This document shows, piece after piece, positions 18,672 to 24,588 of a DNA stretch of 24,588 nt (position 1 is its first letter; every line of letters starts with the position of its first letter). Below the pieces are notes generated by a model, which made no database searches, was not told the DNA's origin, and saw only the letters and a program-made list of their open reading frames with translations. Both the position numbers and the translations under genes were made by a program. Origin of the DNA: Bondarzewia mesenterica (lineage: Eukaryota; Basidiomycota; Agaricomycetes; Russulales; Bondarzewiaceae); assembly GCA_004802705.1 (NCBI GenBank), contig SGPL01000495.1, forward strand, positions 1 through 24,588. Direction: 5' to 3'.

Positions 18672-21600
18672 TCAATTCCCTCGTACTCGTCCAGAATCTT
18701 TGGACCTTGCCCCTCGACTGCCTCGACTGCCTCGCCCACGACCGCGGCCCCGCATCGATGTTCCTGCCTCTTTCGCACTCTTCTTTTTTCTTTCATCAAT
18801 TTCGCGCGTTGCTCCAGTTAAGATAGCATGGTCTTGGTCCAAAAAAGGTGGAGTGATGCGAAATGTACGAAAATGGACTGCACTACAGTGCTGATATGTA
18901 TTGAGCATAACGTCGCCTGCATTGTAGTGCTTGATACGTGTGGCGGTGTATCCGGTCAGTTCACGCTCCTAAAAAATAGGTCTACTTGCTGATGTATCGC
19001 AACCATTGTCAGCACAGTTGTGCTGCACATTGATGATACAGATCACATCCTATGAAGGTCACAATGAAGGTGAATGTAATATCCACAGCATCTAATGCTC
19101 ACCTTGACACCGAAACAGCCATATCCAAATGACCGAAGTTGGGGCAGACGATATCTTGCTACCTCACCGATGACTTGAAAACCCTCCAGCAGGATGCTAT
19201 CGACCTTGCCATCCTCGTATGCACCAGAACCCACACACTGCCATATCTCTTGAACGTGTGCCACTAGCGGCGTCAGTCCTACACGTTGAACCAAAACATA
19301 GGTTTCTGGTCTCGCGATTTCTCCATTCGACAGCGTGAATGATTTGCATGTTAAATATAGGTATCGCTCGGGCTGCGCGATGAGATCTGGACAATGGACT
19401 GATGTGAGCAATGAGTTCCATGGCTTTGGTGGTTGACCATCTGGCTTTACGATGCCTGTATATAACCTCAGTCACCTTAGTGGACCGGTGAGTGAGAACA
19501 GCTCATTTACCTGGTTCTGACCTGGCTTCGTCTTCTAGACCAAGCTGCTTTGCTACAAAGTTTCGCCGACGAGCACCCATACGCACAAGTGCAAGAGCTT
19601 CATCTCCTGCGCATAACCAGCTAGTCGTGTTAACACTGGATGGGTCGCGTGCAACCGAAGGAAGATGAAAATGTGCAAGGTCTGATCGATTGTTGGGTGA
19701 GTCCACAGTTGCTGGCATCTGTCGCCGCAAAAATAACCCTCCGCTGAGGCAATGCCGGACGCGATTGCCATGAGCGAAGCTGAGCGCTATATCACGCGAA
19801 GGAGCATGGCGATTACTATGAACACTTTGAGCACGAATGACAGCATTAAAAGACTCAAATGCTTCGGTCGCAAACAGAATCGCTGGCCCAAATCGTCGAA
19901 CATGGTAGGGAAGGTGCCGTATAATGTGAAACTTGGGCTTGTTGAACCAACGTGGTGTCCATTTTGCAGTACATTTTAGGAAGTGTTCGATAGCGGCTTC
20001 CATTTCTTGCTACAAAGATCGCAAGAGATATCAGCTTTCGACGTAGTAGAACAAGCATGAAAACGCACGAGATGCTCCTCCAAGTCTACAATCTCAGGCT
20101 GCCAGATTAGAGGTATCAGCCGACAAAGGGCTAGCCACGCTTCGAAACATTCCTCCGACACGAGATCATAAAGAACAAAGGGTGCGGCTTGTGCAATAGT
20201 GCGAAAATCACGACCTGTAAGGGAGCCGGCATACTGAACCAATGTTGGCCCAATCAGCGGCGAGATACCGAGTCCTGATACATCCAGTGAAGACAGCCGA
20301 GTTGCGAGACATGACTTCTCTTCAGCATTCAGACGTGATATTGCATCACGCCAGAAATACTTCACAAATCCAAGTAACACAACATGCAGAATCTCGACAG
20401 GAGTATCTCGGTGTGGATTTATATCTAAAAAATGTATATTATTTAGTCTCCATCGTAAAAATATTCAACGCACAAGTACCTTTGATTCGCCAAACAGGGC
20501 TCAAAGTATCTTTCGGGAATGTGCTGACCAGATCATCGATCACCGCTTGCTTTTCATCATGCGAGCCTCGCAACTTCCGTCCAAGTTCGAAAATACGATT
20601 CATGAAGGAAGACTGGAACGTATCCTTTGTTCCAAACTCAGTTTGAAGTTTGCCAGCCTCGGTCATTTTGCCAGCAGTGGTTGCAGTCTTAAAAATAGAC
20701 TGGAGTTTCTTCTTTGTATCGTCCTTCTCTCTCCAAGTGATCGGCTTGACAGAGAATGTGCATCAGATATAAGTATATAAGAAGGTAAGCAGGACACACC
20801 CCAAGAAAACGCTTCGCACGATCTACAAGTTGCTGAAGCGTCTCTTGCCTCTTCTTTTTTGGAGCCATTGCAGCGGTATTCACAGGAGTAGACCGTTCGG
20901 AAGTAGCAAAAGATAGAGCAGCAGACGACGTAGGAGCAGATGAAGCAACTGAAGACCCAGCCATAGTAGAAGCATCTGAAGCATTTGCTGGATCAGCGTA
21001 TTCAGTGCCCAGATAATCAGCAAGAGGATGACCTGCAGGCGGCACCATATCAGGCAGAGCACCAATTTCATCTTCTGCATCTCGGCCTTTAACCCAGCAG
21101 CAGCGACAAAAAAACTTCCCCCGCAAGCCAATATGACAAGCCAGTTCACTCTGCATCGGATTGTCTCCCAAAAGTGCGAGGACTGCCGGTATCACCAAAA
21201 CCAGCTCTTGCGAGGCGACATCCCATGCCCAGATGCCATCACGCTGAGCATCCCTATTAAATCAAATCAGGTGAAGCTCTCCGAACATAACATACTCAAC
21301 GTACTCCAGCTGCGATACAATTCCGTCCAGCATTTCGAGCGGCGGAGCTATATTTGAAGTTGATAAGAAATGAACATTATATTGTTGCTGTGCCATCGAT
21401 CTGGGCAGTCCGGCTGGCGTCCACAAGAAAGAATTATGCTCGTTCCACTTCTTAGATAAGTTTCCCGAGGTATCATCACAGTATAACCACATCATGAAGG
21501 ACACGACGCGGTGCCCCTTCGCCTTTGCCCGCCAATCATTCCCTTGCGAAGGATCCTGCGTATACTCCCATCTACATATTCCACGACCAAGAGCCTTCAC

Positions 21601-23087
21601 GGTTCCTAAGGAGGAGATTGTCATGGGTTAATTGAATTCAATGATGGAGACGGAGATTGTACGTGCCGATGATGATGCGAGGGTCTGGGAGATTATCAAC
21701 TCTATAAGTCTCAATCATCTGTGGAAAGGAGAGGGCAAATTGACGTGCAGGGACTTCGAAGGTCTGGTACTCGTGCACAAGATATCCGACAGGCCCCTCC
21801 TCAGAGATAACAGGTTCTAGATGACAGGCATCGGCGAACAATTCACGGTGAGTACAAACACCATTAAAACGGTCACGCGTGAACCATCGAGTCGGCATGC
21901 AAATCTGGCCATCGAAAAGTTGGGCGGGTTCATGGATGAAAAAATCTTGATGGCCAATTCGAATCATGGGCGAGGTGAGTGAAGGGTCTGCCTCATAACG
22001 CCAGCGCTGACCCTGCCAGGCCTCTCCGAGTTTTGGGCCCGAATCTTCAGGGTACGCTCGAAGGTGTGGGGAAACGCGAGGATTACTCATCTCCTAAAAT
22101 ATGGTGAGATGCAAGGCTTTGATAGGGACGCGCGATGAAGCTTACCTGCGCGATCATGTCCGCGAGGCTGTTGACATAGTATACATGTCCCAGCGCACCC
22201 TTATAACGCATTGTGCGGATCCCGAAAACCTCCTGCAGATCTGTGCTGAGATCCTTGAGCCACGAAACGGAAGGCAGGTCATCAATGCCGAGATTATCCA
22301 TAGCCCACATGATGATTTCCATCTGTGAGTCTGAAAACACGGAGCGAGGAAGGTGACGCAAGACGTCGAGGACGCACGACTGCCCAAATGCGACAGTGAG
22401 ACAAATGGCAATGCAAATTGACCGATACTCACAGCTTTATCTGGCCAAGGGTGCCATTGAGGATTTGTTGGCAGATTATTGGTTTGCCGCATCCTCTGAG
22501 CACCTGTGCGAAGCGCGTCTGTGCACGAATTTGAGATGCGCGTGGCTGTAAGCTAGGTAGCAGTGAGACGAACCTGTTTGTTCAAACTCTTCTGGTGCTT
22601 GACCAGTCCCCACAAATTCCCCAGGCAGAGGGTCACCATTCTCCAGCCAGTCGTGCATGGAACCGAACATGCGTCCTATAGCCGCTTGATCGGGCGCGGG
22701 CGCGAAGTTCATGCCGATGCCCGCGCCTGCATCTCCATCCGAGTTGAAGTCGACGTCAATGGGGTTCTCCTGCGTTGAAGGCGATGTTGGTCTGTCGAGG
22801 GACTCGGTGGATGACATGTCGTGCAATATCTGCGCGAGGGGTCCAAGAACGCGTTCAGCGCGCGACGCGACTGAATTTTCTTCAGGCTGGTGGGCCGCTT
22901 GCTGCTGTTTGAGGAATTCGACCGTTTGGCCATGCACGGTGCCTCGTTCGTGCCGCTGTGCGGCTTTGAGGTCCCGCCACCGGTTTGACTTGTCGTCCTG
23001 GCATGCAATACATGCCCACTTGTCCTGATTCGCACCTGTACCAGCGAGCCAGTCTGGTAAAGCAAAACATGTGTTATTGTCAAGCAC
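18672..23087 (-). CDS. Large zinc-finger transposase-like protein, eleven exons, one internal TAG
   Basis: Exons: 23087-22574, 22518-22433, 22379-22146, 22093-21667, 21605-21305, 21253-20800, 20744-20480, 20424-20069, 20009-19511, 19455-19103, 19049-18672; about 1,288 codons. The N-terminus has a C2H2-type finger (CIAC-x16-H-x5-H, about residues 30-56). Core motifs are WNEHNSFLWTPAGLP, VHFLSTSNIAPPLEMLDGIV, VLALLGDNPMQSELACHIGL followed by CRCCWVKG, DVSGLGISPLIGPTLVQYAG, KPKFHIIRHLPYHVRRFGPA and ATEAFESFNAVIR followed by SVHSNRHAPSRDI. These match a multi-copy basidiomycete family that I judge to be a DNA transposase, distantly like CACTA/Plavaka enzymes; catalytic residues are not proven. 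Intron 4 fits only as GC-AG (21666-21606); GT-AG there breaks the frame. A TAG at 18969-18971 stands where relatives appear to have Gln (RPIFxER); the frame then stays open for 98 codons to a Gly/Arg-rich, AT-hook-like tail. Outside those two points it is intact. Confidence 0.78.
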
Positions 23088-23159
23088 GGATGATCAGTTT
23101 GGCTCACAAGTGGGGTCTCGGAAGCTGGAATGATTGGACATGTGTGGAATTATGTGATA

Positions 23160-23348
23160 TACCGAAGCACAGCGTGTAAACCTGAGATCAGAAATGGGCT
23201 TCGAACGAAGATTTTGTCCGCAGGCTTTGACGTTGGGTTTGAACCTGAGACCATGCCTAATCGGGCAATCTCAGCGTCGCGTCAGGTTCATCTCAGCTTA
23301 CAACGAAATCACGCAATTGGCGCGACGCCAAGTTTCCTTTCTCAGCGC
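23160..23348. repeat. Right subterminal motif cluster of the 9.76-kb element
   Basis: Repeated short motifs occur here: AAACCTGAGATCAG (23178), GAACCTGAGACC (23240), CAATCTCAGCGTCGCGTCAG (23266) and CAGGTTCATCTCAGC (23284), with GCGCGACGCCAA and GCGCGACACCAA nearer the end. Comparable words (CAACTCAGGTTGAGG, CATCTCAGCGTGAAACC, CTTCAGGTTCGC) occur in the left end at 13640-13775. This supports the two ends belonging to one element. Confidence 0.5.
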
Positions 23349-23373
23349 GACACCAATTGAAGGCCTGGTGGTG
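23349..23373 (-). repeat. Right terminal inverted repeat of the 9.76-kb element
   Basis: Reverse complement begins CACCACCAGGCCTTCAATTG and matches the left end at 19 of 25 positions. The next bases outward are TA. Confidence 0.6.
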
Positions 23374-23375
23374 TA

Positions 23376-24298
23376 ATTGCACCCAATATGTCATGTCACG
23401 TGTGACTCCTTCCTGTCAACCGAATCAACATTCCTGTGGCCAGTTAGCATCGATCCTGCGCGATTCATGCATGCAATCCCGAGAGAATCTAGCTGGCCCA
23501 TGTCGACGGATCCCACCCTCCCCGCCCTTTCCTTTTCATCCACTACGATTTCTGAACCGCCCTGTACTCGCCTCGCCACTTTCCAGCCCACGTCGAGCAT
23601 CCCGCGCGCCATGTTGGCTCCCAAAGCGACTGGGTGCAGTAGCGGCGCCGCACGAGAAAAACGCATTCGTACTGGTCGTGCCGCGGTCAGTCTGTTCTCT
23701 TGCGTTCAAAATCAGACGTGGCCGCCCGGCAGAGAGTGATCCGGGTGTCATTATAGAACACGACGGGATGATGCATCTTCTATGAGTCAAAAATATGTAC
23801 ATGGAAAAATATGAAGCGACTTCGGATGTATTTTTTTTTTGTCAATGTTCCGAGCCGACGGACGAATTTGATGCGAGAGGGTGTGCACGCGCAGCAAAGC
23901 TCTCGATGGAGCGGGGTGATTGTTTTCTACTTTTTGGCCTGCATGGCGTCGATGAGCATATTGGGACGTTGTTGAGGTGGGGTAAATTAGGGGGCGTTGA
24001 TCTGAGATTCGAGATCGAGGCCGCGTGAGTCTTTTTCTTTTTGGCGAGTCCGCGGTGTGTGGGTCTGTGTTGCGATGGGGTCGAGCGCACAAGAGGCCAC
24101 AGTCACCGTTGTCGTCGTCGTCGTCGTCGAGGAGCCTGAGAGGGAACGAACGAGCAAAGGAAAAGAGCAAGCGAGAGTGAGATAAGCCGAAATCTCGATC
24201 GTACCTATGATCGCTTGAAATTGAATATTTGAGGTTGTGCCGCGTCTTCGGTTGTCGTCACCTTTTCTCTCTCTTTCTCTGTCCACGCCACCGCTCAG
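23376..24298. other. Right flank without a supportable gene
   Basis: Overlapping open frames of 120-142 codons occur between 23357 and 23785, but their composition (Ser/Pro/Thr/Arg mixtures in every frame) reflects GC content rather than coding. From about 24190 the sequence is pyrimidine-rich (CCTTTTCTCTCTCTTTCTCT at 24261-24280), which fits the core promoter of the gene starting at 24299. Confidence 0.45.
24111..24129. repeat. (GTC)n microsatellite
   Basis: Six GTC units in tandem. On the opposite strand they give an Asp run in a frame with no other support. Confidence 0.85.
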
Positions 24299-24588
24299 AT
24301 GAACGTCGCCGCCTTGCTCCAAGACTCGCCCAGCGACGACCACGCTCGTCGTCGACAGCAGCAGCAGCAGCAACATCAGCAACAACATCAGCAGCAGCAA
24401 CAGCAGCTACAGCTGCAACAGCAACACCATCGACCGAGCCCTCCTTTCCAAGACCGTGATCGTCCACGCGGTCCCCTCGACCCACCGCCCTTCTCGTCTC
24501 CCACAGGCCCTCCCGTCCACAGACTCTCCCAACCGCTGCCGCCACACCTTGCCCCACCCCGCCACCACCGCAGCCCTCCCGACTTTCC
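24299..24588 (+). CDS. Polyglutamine, proline-rich protein, N-terminus (runs off window)
   Basis: ATG at 24299 opens a frame that stays open for 96 codons to the end of the window. It reads MNVAALLQDSPSDDHARRR, then a Gln/His tract (about 24356-24430) broken by a few Leu, then HRPSPPFQDRDRPRGPLDPP and a Pro/His/Ser-rich stretch. The start has a pyrimidine-rich leader and is the first ATG after it. Such openings (a short conserved N-terminus, a polyQ tract and a Pro-rich disordered region) are common in fungal transcription factors and chromatin proteins, but the visible part holds no diagnostic domain, so no function is assigned. The tract is built of mixed CAG and CAA codons. Confidence 0.65.
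   Translation, partial: MNVAALLQDSPSDDHARRRQQQQQQHQQQHQQQQQQLQLQQQHHRPSPPFQDRDRPRGPLDPPPFSSPTGPPVHRLSQPLPPHLAPPRHHRSPPDF

Larger units (their letters stand above)
13614..23373. mobile_element. 9.76-kb candidate DNA transposon with cargo genes
   Basis: The two ends are imperfect inverted repeats: CACTGCCAGGCCTCAACTTG at 13614 and, reversed, CACCACCAGGCCTTCAATTG at 23373; 19 of 25 positions match, with a shared CCAGGCCT core. Both ends are flanked by TA (13612-13613 and 23374-23375), a possible target duplication. Inner flanks (to about 13830 and from about 23160) share clustered motifs such as CTCAGGTT, AACCTGA and TTGGCG, like transposase-binding subterminal repeats. Inside are an eleven-exon transposase-like gene reading inward from the right end, a divergent pair of conserved genes and tandem repeats. 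The CAC start resembles CACTA-type elements, but the TA duplication and the transposase are not the classical type. Boundaries need confirmation with other copies. Confidence 0.6.

Noticed and set aside
18672..23087. KDZ (Kyakuja-Dileera-Zisupton) transposase or classical Plavaka transposase
   Set aside because: The characteristic motifs of those families as I know them are not visible; only general resemblance in the zinc finger and GDNPMQSE-type region supports a distant link.
23377..23739. 120-codon open frame just right of the large element
   Set aside because: Overlapping frames of similar length and composition occur on both strands and no splice or domain support exists.
23987..24557. 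Minus-strand frames rich in Leu or Ala/Val opposite the polyQ gene
   Set aside because: They are the complement of CAG/CAA and GTC repeats; the plus-strand frame from 24299 is the credible one.

Overview
The window looks like nuclear DNA of a filamentous basidiomycete, most likely an Agaricomycete. Genes are cut by many 50-70 nt GT-AG introns, and several proteins belong to families that are typical of mushroom genomes: an HNH-nuclease-like protein, an RTC4-like protein, a Ran-binding-domain protein, a zinc-cluster-like protein and a large zinc-finger transposase. It is an accessory, transposon-rich region in which many genes are broken.

Layout. 1-2.3 kb: AT-rich repeats, including a 56-bp minisatellite of about ten copies. 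2.3-3.1 kb: 3' part of an HNH-nuclease-like gene (+). 3.15-4.4 kb: a decayed gene of unknown function (-). 5.1-6.6 kb: the disordered N-terminal half of an RTC4-like gene (+), with several frame breaks. 6.615-10.314 kb: a 3.7-kb insert bounded by an exact 21-bp inverted repeat. It holds no recognisable transposase but carries pieces of several host-type genes, including a clearly broken coronin (-). 10.32-10.57 kb: the start of the RTC4-like domain resumes, so the insert appears to split that gene. 10.96-11.72 kb: a Ran-binding-domain gene (+) with an internal gap. 12.25-13.42 kb: an intact three-exon gene (+) with a six-cysteine cluster.

13.614-23.373 kb: a second, larger candidate DNA transposon of 9.76 kb. 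It has imperfect 25-bp terminal inverted repeats starting CAC and a possible TA target duplication. It contains an eleven-exon transposase-like gene (-, 18.67-23.09 kb) that is open throughout except for one TAG in the last exon, and a divergent pair of cargo genes (15.43-17.09 kb, -, with two frameshifts; 17.31-18.09 kb, +, open) sharing a 224-bp promoter. An 89-bp tandem repeat with a hairpin also lies inside. 23.4-24.3 kb has no gene that I can support. At 24.3 kb a polyglutamine protein begins (+) and runs off the window.

The main story is two nested transposon histories: a gene-capturing (Pack-TYPE-like) element and a large cargo-carrying element of a basidiomycete transposase family. 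All family assignments are from motif recognition by eye; no database was searched.
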